The notes beneath the pieces were generated by a model that worked only from the letters and a program-made list of their open reading frames with translations, was not told the DNA's origin and made no database searches. This document shows, one piece after another, positions 1 to 5,343 of a stretch of 5,343 bases of DNA. How positions within the stretch are numbered: the first letter of the stretch is position 1; each line of letters begins with the position of its first letter. The stretch lies in NCBI GenBank assembly GCA_900551585.1, contig URWU01000125.1, forward strand, positions 1 through 5,343, given 5' to 3'. The DNA is from an uncultured Alphaproteobacteria bacterium (GTDB taxonomy: Bacteria; Pseudomonadota; Alphaproteobacteria; RF32; CAG-239). A program made the position numbers and the translations under genes.

Positions 1-48
1 CGAGATGTAGCTCCGTCTCGTGGGCTCGGAGATGTGTATAAGAGACAG
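1..48 (+). other. Illumina Nextera P7-side adapter (non-biological)
   Basis: This stretch is library adapter, not organism DNA. In order it holds the tail of the P7 primer (CGAGAT, 1-6), an 8-base i7 index (GTAGCTCC, 7-14), the Nextera read-2 sequence (GTCTCGTGGGCTCGG, 15-29) and the 19-bp Tn5 mosaic end (AGATGTGTATAAGAGACAG, 30-48). All parts are in the standard order and without mismatch to the adapter as I know it. Genomic sequence begins at 49, inside the PfkB kinase gene, so that gene's end is missing because the assembly stopped here and not because of biological truncation. Confidence 0.98.
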
Positions 49-737
49 CCCAAGGTTTTAACCTGTAAAGGAACTGAACAGCTTTCAAGCGCCGCAAATT
101 CATCTTGATTGCCCAAAAGAATATCTGTTTTAGACAACAGGACTGAAAGAATATCCCTGTTTTCGGCAACAATCTTGGGATCAGAAAGCGTCAAGGCAAC
201 CTTAACCCCGTTCTGTGCGGCAAAATTAACAATTTTCTGCACTTCTGCCGGAACATGGCCAAGTAAATAACCTTCTGCAAAAATCATTTTAGAAGCGGCA
301 ATTAGCTCAAAATCACCGTCCGTTAAAACCAGATTTTTTGCCGCACGCATTTTGCCGCAGATTGTTTTTTCACCATAATCATCAACAAAGATTATTGTAC
401 AGGCGCTTTTCTGACCCTCGGCAAATTTCAAATAGTTTGAAACATAATATTCTTGCAGTGATTTTGCAAATTCTGCTCCCAAATCATCATGACCGATCGT
501 CCCGATAAAAGCTGTTTCCGCCCCGAGAACAGATAAAGCTTTCAACGAATTGCAGACTGAACCGCCGGCATTAACCCGATATTGAGAAATATCTTGTGTG
601 AGCAATGCAAATTCCTCTGCCGTTGCCCGGAAAAAACCACCGCGATTGGCATCAAGTTCAGGCAAAGGCAAAGTGACGGCACTTCTCTTAACCGTCAAAT
701 CTACAATTGCATTTCCAAATCCGAGAATATCCGGCAT
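49..737 (-). CDS. PfkB-family kinase, adenosine kinase-like (3' end missing)
   Basis: The reading frame is open from an ATG at 737 to the adapter junction. It gives 229 complete residues of a family that is usually about 330. The protein belongs to the PfkB (ribokinase-like) family, cytoplasmic kinases that move the ATP gamma-phosphate to a sugar or nucleoside hydroxyl. Visible marks are the N-terminal strand ILGFGNAIVDL (residues 4-14), the PfkB substrate-site signature AGGSVCNSLKALSVLG (57-72) followed by IGTIGHDDLG (78-87), EGYLLG (155-160), LTLSDP (182-187) and an NQDE match to the NxxE magnesium/phosphate motif (210-213). The pattern GYL...LTLSDP...N..E is typical of the adenosine kinase-like subgroup common in Alphaproteobacteria, but the substrate cannot be proved from sequence. 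The C-terminal DTxGAGD catalytic motif lies in the missing part. AGGAAG at 747-742 is a good ribosome binding site and supports the 737 start. The gene lies downstream of gatB in the same direction but beyond a hairpin, so it may be transcribed separately. I could not make a convincing promoter call in 738-796. Confidence 0.9.
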
Positions 738-741
738 AACA

Positions 742-747
742 CTTCCT
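742..747 (-). promoter_or_regulatory. Shine-Dalgarno site of the PfkB kinase gene
   Basis: AGGAAG reads on the minus strand. Its AGGA core ends 6 bases before the ATG at 737, which is ideal spacing. This favours 737 as the start over any internal ATG. Confidence 0.6.
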
Positions 748-796
748 AACCAGCGACTATTCCGCTCAAAACCAAAATTAAAATAATAAGAAGTCA

Positions 797-847
797 GAAA
801 ACCGGCAAACAGAGTATATATTAAATGACATCACTGAGCCGGTTTTC
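797..847 (-). terminator. Probable hairpin terminator after gatB
   Basis: GAAAACCGGC (797-806) and GCCGGTTTTC (838-847) form a perfect 10-bp inverted repeat around a 31-base AT-rich loop. Read on the minus strand, the GC-rich half of the stem is followed by TTTTC and then a T-rich run in 796-775. That is the arrangement of an intrinsic terminator whose A-tract pairs with its U-tract. It starts 22 bases past the gatB stop and ends 59 bases before the kinase gene. The loop is longer than usual and the run of T is interrupted, so termination may be partial. A short CAG/CTG pairing (810-812 with 834-836) could shorten the loop. Confidence 0.55.
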
Positions 848-868
848 CGTAAATTCCGCCAAACAACT

Positions 869-2326
869 TTATCCGAGTTTTTTGGCAACCAACTGGTTAA
901 CTATTGCAGGATTGGCTTTTCCCTGTGACTTTTTCATAACCTGTCCGACAAACCAACCAATCAGATTTGTCTTTCCGGCTTTGTAAGCAGCCACATTATC
1001 CGGAGACGAAGCAATCACTTCATCAACAATCGCCTCAATCGCGCCGGTATCAGTCACCTGTTTCAAACCTTTTTCTTCAACGATTTTCTCAGGATTAGCG
1101 CCGGTATCAGCCATAATCACAAAAACATCTTTGGCTGTCTTGCCGTTAATCACGTTTGAAGTGACCAGTTCAACCAGTTTTCCGAGATTTTCGGCGCTGA
1201 CGGGAGAATCTTTTAACTCAACTTTTTTCTCGTTCAGCATGGCAAAGAAATCACCCATCAGCCAGTTGGCCACCTTTTTGGCATCATGCCCCTTGGCTGC
1301 TTTTTCAAAGAAATCAGCGGTTTCTTTGTTTTCGCAGATAACCATTGCGTCATAAGCCGTCAAACCCAACTCATTGACAAAGCGTGCACGTTTGGCATCC
1401 GGCAGTTCGACCATATCATTTTTAACCCGCTCAAGATAAGCATCATCCAAAACCAGCGGCAACAAATCCGGCTCGGGAAAATAACGATAATCATGGGCAA
1501 ACTCTTTCTTGCGCATGACGCGGGTCATACCTGTTGCCGGGTCAAACTGACGGGTTTCCTGACAAATTTCACCACCGTTTTCATAAACCTCAACATGGCG
1601 TTTGGCTTCATTTTCAATCGCCTGCATGACAAATTTGACCGAGTTCACATTTTTCATTTCGCAACGGGTTCTCAGTTCATCGCTGCCGAGCGGACGGACA
1701 GAAACGTTAACATCACAACGCATTGACCCCTCATCCATATTGCCGTCGCAGGTTCCGAGATAACGGACAATCGAACGCAGCTTGCGCAGAAATGCGCCTG
1801 CTTCTTCCGGCGAACGGAAATCCGGCTTGGTGACAATTTCCATTAACCCGACACCGGCACGGTTCAAATCAATAAAACTCTTATCAGGTGCCATATCATG
1901 AATGGATTTGCCGGCATCCTGCTCAATATGCAAACGTTCGATTCCGATATCTTTGGTAGTTCCGTCAGCCAAATCAACCGTTACATGGCCTTCACCGACA
2001 ATCGGGAATTTGAACTGGCTGATTTGATACCCCTGCGGCAAATCGGCATAGAAGTAGTTTTTGCGGGCAAATTCTGAATATTTATTAATCTGCGCATTCA
2101 AACCCATACCGGTTTTAACCGCCTGATAAACGCAATGTTCATTCAAAGTCGGCAGCATTCCGGGCATTCCGGCATCTACAAAAGCAACGTTTTCATTGGC
2201 GTCCGAACCATAATGGGTCGAAGCCCCCGAAAACATTTTGGATTTGGAAACAATCTGACAATGAATTTCCAGACCGCAAACAATTTCCCATTTGCCTTTT
2301 GCTGTTTCAATAATCATTCCCGTCAT
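869..2326 (-). CDS. gatB: Aspartyl/glutamyl-tRNA amidotransferase subunit B
   Basis: GatB is the kinase and tRNA-binding subunit of GatCAB. It phosphorylates the Glu or Asp side chain on misacylated tRNA with ATP, so that ammonia delivered from GatA can form Gln-tRNA(Gln) or Asn-tRNA(Asn). The 485-residue protein is full length for the family (about 475-500). Visible landmarks are GLEIHCQ (18-24; Glu20 and His22 match metal-site residues of the Staphylococcus enzyme), FARKNYFYADLPQGYQISQF (86-105), RLHIEQDAGKSIHD (131-144), DLNRAGVGLMEIV (153-165), MDEGSMRCDVNVSVR (197-211), ETRQFD (257-262) and DYRYFPEPDLLPL (279-291). After residue 300 come the helical cradle and the YqeY-like tail domain that holds the tRNA, ending in GQVMKKSQGKANPAIVNQLV (461-480). 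The start at 2326 lies one base after the gatA stop, with GGAGAAG at 2340-2334 in the end of gatA. This points to translational coupling. Met4 (2317) is a less likely alternative start because it lies farther from that site. No damage is seen. Confidence 0.98.
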   Translation of the reverse strand: MTGMIIETAKGKWEIVCGLEIHCQIVSKSKMFSGASTHYGSDANENVAFVDAGMPGMLPTLNEHCVYQAVKTGMGLNAQINKYSEFARKNYFYADLPQGYQISQFKFPIVGEGHVTVDLADGTTKDIGIERLHIEQDAGKSIHDMAPDKSFIDLNRAGVGLMEIVTKPDFRSPEEAGAFLRKLRSIVRYLGTCDGNMDEGSMRCDVNVSVRPLGSDELRTRCEMKNVNSVKFVMQAIENEAKRHVEVYENGGEICQETRQFDPATGMTRVMRKKEFAHDYRYFPEPDLLPLVLDDAYLERVKNDMVELPDAKRARFVNELGLTAYDAMVICENKETADFFEKAAKGHDAKKVANWLMGDFFAMLNEKKVELKDSPVSAENLGKLVELVTSNVINGKTAKDVFVIMADTGANPEKIVEEKGLKQVTDTGAIEAIVDEVIASSPDNVAAYKAGKTNLIGWFVGQVMKKSQGKANPAIVNQLVAKKLG

Positions 2327-2327
2327 C

Positions 2328-3779
2328 TTATTTCTTCTCCATCATTAATGCACTTGCTGTTTTGAAAATTGTTCCTTCGTCAAAAGCTTTGCCAATCAGC
2401 TGCAACCCGAGCGGCAACCCTTGTGCATTGACGCCGAACGGCAGGCTCATACCCGGCAGCCCGGCCAAGTTGACTGAAACGGTAAACACATCATTCAACC
2501 ACATATTAATCGGATTTTCCTGCATGGACTTGTCACCAATCGGAAAAGCCGCTGTCGGCGATGTCGGTGTCAAAATCACATCGCATTTTTCAAAAGCTTT
2601 GATAAAATCTTCGCGGATAAGGCGGCGGACTTTCTGCGCTTTCAGGTAATAAGCGTCATAATAACCGGCCGACAAAACATAAGTGCCGATCATAATACGG
2701 CGTTTGACCTCTTTGCCAAAACCCTCGGTACGGCTGTTGATATACATATTATCCAAATGTTCGCCCGGAACCCGAAGGCCGAAACGCAATCCGTCATAAC
2801 GCGCCAGATTGGAAGAAGCTTCCGCCGGAGCAATAATGTAATAAGTTGCCAGAGCATATTTGGTGTACGGCAAAGAAATATTAACAATCTCGGCACCCTG
2901 CTCTTTTAATTTGGCTATACCGTCGTCCCACAGTTTTGAGATTTCGGTATTCAGGCCTTCGGGACGATATTCTGCGGGAATACCGACTTTAAGCCCTTTA
3001 ATGTCCTGTCCGAGAAAACTCTCAAAATCAGGAACCGCCACCTTGGCAGAAGTGGAATCTTTCGGATCATAACCGGCCATGGCATTTAACATAATCGCAC
3101 AGTCGCGCACATCTTTGGCAATCGGACCGGCCTGATCCAGAGATGAAGCAAAAGCAATGGTTCCGTAACGAGAGCAGCGGCCATATGTCGGTTTAATACC
3201 TGTCACGCCGCAAAAAGCTGACGGCTGGCGGATTGAACCGCCGGTATCGGTACCGGTGGCACCGGCACACATATCTGCGGCAACAGCGGCGGCAGAACCG
3301 CCGGAAGAACCGCCGGCAACCAAATCGGCATTGCTGTATTTAGCCTTATGCGGATTGATAACAGGGCCGTAATAACTGGTTTCGTTACTGCCGCCCATGG
3401 CAAATTCATCAAGATTGAGCTTACCCAGAATGGCTGCGCCGGCATTAAGCAGATTAGAAGTAACCGTCGATTCATACTGCGGCTCAAAACCGTCCAGAAT
3501 GTGCGAACAAGCTGTTGTCCGAATGCCCTTGGTGCAGAACAAATCTTTAATACCCAAAGGGATACCTTCCAAAATGCCGTTTGTTCCGGCGGCATATTTC
3601 TCATCGGAGATTTTTGCCTGAGCCAAAGCAATTTCGGGCGTTTCATAGACAAACGCATTCAATTTTCGGTTGGCTTCCATTTTTTCAATATAGGCTTTTG
3701 TCAGTTCTACAGAACTAAATTCTTTGTTTTTCAAACCTTCGCGGGCTTCCGCTATTGTCAATTTTGTTAAATCGCTCAT
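2328..3779 (-). CDS. gatA: Aspartyl/glutamyl-tRNA amidotransferase subunit A
   Basis: GatA is the glutaminase subunit of GatCAB. It hydrolyses glutamine (or asparagine) and passes ammonia through a channel to GatB. The 483-residue protein is full length and belongs to the amidase signature family. The Ser-cisSer-Lys triad is visible as Lys78 in GIPLGIKDLF (72-81), Ser158 in the glycine/serine loop AGGSSGGSAAAVAA (155-168) and nucleophile Ser182 in GTDTGGSIRQP (176-186). The 104-residue spacing from Lys to the nucleophile is slightly longer than in the Staphylococcus protein, and the 24-residue spacing between the two serines matches it. Other family stretches are GKLNLDEFAMGGSNE (119-133), ADLVAGG (151-157) and the C-terminal NLAGLPGMSLPFG region. 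This content separates it from generic amidases, and the position between gatC and gatB settles the assignment. The start at 3779 gives the usual family N-terminus, although no strong ribosome binding site precedes it. Upstream is a 168-bp gap after gatC; downstream, gatB follows after one base. Confidence 0.98.
   Translation of the reverse strand: MSDLTKLTIAEAREGLKNKEFSSVELTKAYIEKMEANRKLNAFVYETPEIALAQAKISDEKYAAGTNGILEGIPLGIKDLFCTKGIRTTACSHILDGFEPQYESTVTSNLLNAGAAILGKLNLDEFAMGGSNETSYYGPVINPHKAKYSNADLVAGGSSGGSAAAVAADMCAGATGTDTGGSIRQPSAFCGVTGIKPTYGRCSRYGTIAFASSLDQAGPIAKDVRDCAIMLNAMAGYDPKDSTSAKVAVPDFESFLGQDIKGLKVGIPAEYRPEGLNTEISKLWDDGIAKLKEQGAEIVNISLPYTKYALATYYIIAPAEASSNLARYDGLRFGLRVPGEHLDNMYINSRTEGFGKEVKRRIMIGTYVLSAGYYDAYYLKAQKVRRLIREDFIKAFEKCDVILTPTSPTAAFPIGDKSMQENPINMWLNDVFTVSVNLAGLPGMSLPFGVNAQGLPLGLQLIGKAFDEGTIFKTASALMMEKK
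2334..2340 (-). promoter_or_regulatory. gatB Shine-Dalgarno site inside the gatA end
   Basis: GGAGAAG overlaps the last codons of gatA. It lies 7 bases before the end of the junction, where the gatA TAA (2330-2328), a single G and the gatB ATG (2326) follow one another. Ribosomes finishing gatA can restart directly on gatB, which would keep the two subunits in equal amounts. Confidence 0.55.
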
Positions 3780-3947
3780 CTTATCGTGCTTTCGTTAATT
3801 CACTTATCATACTTATTTTCTAAAAAACTCAGAGAACGCGGCAAATAATAAGATTTTAGGGATTTTGTGAAGGAGTGTACATAAAGGTACATGACTGAGC
3901 AAAATATCCGCAAAATCTGTATTAGTTGCCCGTTATATGAGTTTTCC
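3780..3947. other. AT-rich 168-bp gap between gatC and gatA
   Basis: No convincing gene lies here. On the minus strand the only open frames are short, lack a ribosome binding site and have unremarkable composition. The gap holds a small inverted repeat (3876-3891), a run of six T read on the minus strand (3827-3822) and a loose TATGAT match (3811-3806) to a -10 box, without a matching -35. A second promoter or a leader affecting gatAB is possible, but the sequence does not establish either. Confidence 0.5.
3876..3891. repeat. Short inverted repeat TGTAC-N6-GTACA
   Basis: Two 5-base arms, TGTAC (3876-3880) and GTACA (3887-3891), flank a 6-base AT-rich spacer between gatC and gatA. The hexamer GTACAT also occurs twice in direct orientation, at 3877-3882 and 3887-3892, exactly 10 bases apart, which is about one helical turn. 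This could be a protein-binding site or a weak RNA hairpin, but such short repeats also arise by chance in AT-rich DNA. Confidence 0.35.
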
Positions 3948-4235
3948 TTATTCGACGACTTTGGGAACCGTAAAATACCCATACTGCGCCTGCGGGGCAT
4001 TCTTCAGAATTGCCTGAGACTGATTGCCTTCGGTTACCTCATCATCACGCAAAATCAGATGACTGTCATTAACCGAAACCAAAGGCTCGACACCGTCAGT
4101 ATTCACCTCGTTTAACTGATCAACCCAATTGAGGATTTTATTAAACTCTTCTTTGGTTTCCTCCAACTTGTCATCTTCAATTTTCAAACGTGACAAAAAA
4201 GCCACTCTTTTCACGGTTTCATTATCAATAGCCAT
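3948..4235 (-). CDS. gatC: Aspartyl/glutamyl-tRNA amidotransferase subunit C
   Basis: GatC is the small subunit that wraps around the GatA-GatB interface and stabilises GatCAB. The 95-residue length is normal for the family. Visible marks are the N-terminal helix ETVKRVAFLSRLKI (6-19), which binds GatA, then LNWVDQLNEVNTDGVEPLVS (35-54), where the turn TDGVEP is the most conserved part of the family. LRDDEVTEG (62-70) and the C-terminal NAPQAQYGYFTVPKVVE follow, and the latter is the usual GatC ending. The ATG at 4235 has AAAGGAT 8 bases upstream and gives the family N-terminus. It is the first gene of gatC-gatA-gatB in transcription order. It lies 85 bp after the sppA stop and 168 bp before gatA, a wider gap than usual for this operon. 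The protein looks intact. Confidence 0.96.
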   Translation of the reverse strand: MAIDNETVKRVAFLSRLKIEDDKLEETKEEFNKILNWVDQLNEVNTDGVEPLVSVNDSHLILRDDEVTEGNQSQAILKNAPQAQYGYFTVPKVVE

Positions 4236-4242
4236 TGTTTTA

Positions 4243-4249
4243 ATCCTTT
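4243..4249 (-). promoter_or_regulatory. gatC Shine-Dalgarno site
   Basis: AAAGGAT on the minus strand has its AGGA core 8 bases before the gatC ATG at 4235. It is the clearest ribosome binding site of the three gat genes. Confidence 0.65.
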
Positions 4250-4265
4250 ACTTTAAACTTTTTCA

Positions 4266-4293
4266 AAAATAGAACAATTCTCTAATTTTGCAA
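4266..4293 (-). promoter_or_regulatory. Possible weak promoter for gatC
   Basis: On the minus strand, TTGCAA (4293-4288) and TATTTT (4271-4266) are separated by 16 bases. Each matches four of six consensus bases of the sigma-70 type. The position just after the likely sppA terminator and 30 bases before the gatC start is sensible, but the DNA is so AT-rich that chance matches are easy. The start of transcription is not known. Confidence 0.3.
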
Positions 4294-4294
4294 T

Positions 4295-4343
4295 AAAAAT
4301 ATCACCGCTGTCCGCTGAGCCTACATATTAATCTGCAGCGGCG
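4295..4343 (-). terminator. Probable hairpin terminator overlapping the sppA stop
   Basis: On the minus strand CGCCGCTG (4343-4336), inside the last sppA codons, can pair with CAGCGGTG (4310-4303), with one G-U pair. An A-T-A then leads into five T (4299-4295). The loop is 25 bases and contains the TAG stop (4323-4321). A second copy of CAGCGG (4317-4312) could pair with the same upstream arm instead, giving a tighter 6-bp hairpin that is not next to the T run. It probably ends or reduces transcription between sppA and gatC. Confidence 0.45.
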
Positions 4344-5298
4344 GCAAAACAGCGTCATAACTCAGACAGGACAAGAGTTTCAACTGCTCCAATTCTGCCT
4401 CAAAATCACTCAAAACTTTGCGCATATAAATTCCGCGGCTGCCGTTAACTAACTGCTGGATTTTTTCCTGCAGTGTTTTTTCCTTCGGATAATAAGCAAT
4501 CCGGAACCGATCCTCCGGTTTCAAACCGGCTGCTTTCTGAGCCTCACTCAGAGCCAAATCAATTCCGCCCAGCTCATCAACCAGCTTATTTTTATAAGCT
4601 CCCTCACCGGTCCAAACCCGGCCGCGTGCCAGCTTGTTCAGCTCTTTCATATTAATGTTGCGGGCTTTGGAAACTTTTAAAGTAAAATCTTCATAAACAG
4701 AATCTAACGATTTGTTAAAAATAGATTTTTCGTTATTACTGAAGGCGGTGTTGAAACTCAAAATACCGGCATTGTCGCCAAATTTGATATTATTCCAGTT
4801 AACTCCGAGTTTTTTCCATAGTTCCTGAAAAACCATCTTTCCGCCCAAAACGCCGATAGAGCCGGTAATCGTTGACGGTTCGGCAATAATCTTATCTCCG
4901 GCCAAAGCAACAAAATAACCGCCGGAAGCAGCATAATCGCCCATCGAGATAATAACCGGAATTTTTTTGTTCTCTTTCAGCTGCTCCAATCCGTGCCAGA
5001 TTTCATTGGCCGCATTGTAACCGCCTCCCGGAGAATTAACACGGACAATCAGAGCTTTGACCTCCTTATCTTCAGCTATTTCTTCAAGCTGCTGCAAAAC
5101 GGTTTCCGAACCGGTTACAACTTCATCACGCAATGAATTGGCATAGCTCTCGCCTTCGGCAATCACTCCGTCAATCACCAGAAAAGCAATCGCAGGAACA
5201 CCGCGGCCATAGGTCTGAATATTGGCAGCATAATCATAAACATCAATCGTTTTGGCTTTATATTCTTTTTTGAGGTTTTTCAGCCAATCCTGACGATA
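4321..5298 (-). CDS. sppA: Signal peptide peptidase SppA, 67K type (5' end missing)
   Basis: SppA is an inner-membrane serine protease of family S49 that degrades signal peptides after they are cut from exported proteins. The genomic part encodes the last 325 residues and ends at a TAG. Family marks are LIVRVNSPGGG (codons 5049-5017), SMGDYAASGGYF, with the catalytic Ser in AASGG at 4926-4924, then PSTITGSIGVLGGK, followed by ARGRVWTGEGAYKNKLVDELGG. The stretch before the first glycine-rich motif (IDVYDYAANI) and the tail RIAYYPKEKTLQEKIQQLVN resemble the long, two-domain E. coli type (about 618 residues), not the short 36K type. In the long type the catalytic Lys sits in the N-terminal domain, which is missing here together with the membrane anchor. 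The frame continues into the adapter to an ATG at 5313 and would read MYKRQ first. Those five residues are Tn5 mosaic-end translation and must not be annotated. It is the most upstream gene seen. Confidence 0.93.
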   Translation of the reverse strand, partial: YRQDWLKNLKKEYKAKTIDVYDYAANIQTYGRGVPAIAFLVIDGVIAEGESYANSLRDEVVTGSETVLQQLEEIAEDKEVKALIVRVNSPGGGYNAANEIWHGLEQLKENKKIPVIISMGDYAASGGYFVALAGDKIIAEPSTITGSIGVLGGKMVFQELWKKLGVNWNNIKFGDNAGILSFNTAFSNNEKSIFNKSLDSVYEDFTLKVSKARNINMKELNKLARGRVWTGEGAYKNKLVDELGGIDLALSEAQKAAGLKPEDRFRIAYYPKEKTLQEKIQQLVNGSRGIYMRKVLSDFEAELEQLKLLSCLSYDAVLPPLQINM

Positions 5299-5343
5299 CT
5301 GTCTCTTATACACATCTCCGAGCCCACGAGACGGAGCTACATC
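5299..5343 (-). other. Illumina Nextera P7-side adapter (non-biological)
   Basis: This is the reverse complement of the left-end adapter. It holds the mosaic end (5299-5317), the read-2 sequence CCGAGCCCACGAGAC (5318-5332), the same i7 index read as GGAGCTAC (5333-5340) and the first bases of the P7 tail (ATC, 5341-5343). It is identical to 4-48 over 45 bases in inverted orientation. Organism DNA ends at 5298. Confidence 0.98.

Noticed and set aside
598..786. Plus-strand ORF of 62 codons near the left end
   Set aside because: It is antisense to the well-supported N-terminal part of the PfkB kinase and has no family signal.
775..815. Promoter for the PfkB kinase gene with TATTAT at 788-783 as -10
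   Set aside because: No acceptable -35 lies 16-18 bases upstream, and the AT-rich tail of the hairpin makes such a hexamer unremarkable.
1286..1726. Plus-strand open frame of 146 codons
   Set aside because: It lies fully antisense inside gatB, has no recognisable domain and no ribosome binding site, and is explained by the composition of the real gene.
3203..3658. Minus-strand open frame of 151 codons and the antisense frame 3348-3770
   Set aside because: Both overlap the conserved catalytic part of gatA in other frames. Their translations are low in complexity or lack any family likeness.
3800..4000. Small minus-strand ORF of 66 codons spanning the gatC end and the gatC-gatA gap
   Set aside because: It starts inside gatC in another frame and has no ribosome binding site and no recognisable domain. 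Its internal Met start at 3890 would give only about 30 codons, also without a ribosome site.
49..5298. tRNA, rRNA, CRISPR array, insertion sequence or riboswitch
   Set aside because: No cloverleaf, regular spaced repeats, transposase motifs or recognisable riboswitch core were seen. The gene-free stretches are all under 170 bp.
4321..5313. Full-length 36K-type SppA or SohB starting at 5313
   Set aside because: The start and first five codons are adapter. The genomic part matches the C-terminal half of the long SppA type and has no membrane anchor.
1..5343. A transposon bounded by 45-bp terminal inverted repeats
   Set aside because: The repeats are the Nextera adapter with index and P7 tail, the contents are housekeeping genes, and there is no transposase.

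Overview
This is a contig of about 5.25 kb from a bacterial chromosome, with Illumina Nextera library adapter left on both ends. Bases 1-48 and 5299-5343 are the P7-side Tn5 adapter, including an 8-base i7 index. Only 49-5298 is organism DNA. All recognised genes lie on the minus strand, so transcription runs from right to left: sppA (partial), gatC, gatA, gatB, then a PfkB-family adenosine-kinase-like gene (partial). The GatB, GatC and GatA sequences read most like those of Alphaproteobacteria. Examples are the MPGMLPTLNE stretch followed by QAVKTGMGLNAQIN in GatB, and the NEV(N/D)TDGVEP and VPKVVE stretches in GatC. Base composition is moderate to low GC for that class, with AT-rich intergenic DNA. 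An uncultured or host-associated alphaproteobacterium from a metagenome or single-cell library is a reasonable guess, but no marker here fixes the genus.

Layout from right to left. Positions 5298-4321 hold the C-terminal half of a 67K-type signal peptide peptidase SppA, cut by the adapter; the start codon that seems to open it at 5313 is adapter sequence. A likely hairpin terminator sits at the sppA stop. An 85-bp spacer follows, with a possible weak promoter and a good Shine-Dalgarno site, then gatC (4235-3948). A 168-bp AT-rich gap separates gatC from gatA (3779-2328). gatB (2326-869) follows gatA after a single base. A hairpin at 797-847 separates gatB from the PfkB kinase gene, which starts at 737 and runs off the left end at the adapter.

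GatC, GatA and GatB together form the tRNA-dependent amidotransferase GatCAB. It converts misacylated Glu-tRNA(Gln) and/or Asp-tRNA(Asn) into Gln-tRNA(Gln) and Asn-tRNA(Asn). SppA is a membrane-bound serine protease that degrades leftover signal peptides, and the kinase probably phosphorylates a nucleoside or sugar. Neither has an obvious functional link to GatCAB.

I found no new biological system. The strongest unusual signal, a perfect 45-bp inverted repeat at the two ends, is a library artefact. The remaining observations are modest: the uneven spacing in gatC-gatA-gatB, a small inverted repeat in the gatC-gatA gap, and alternative hairpins at the sppA stop.
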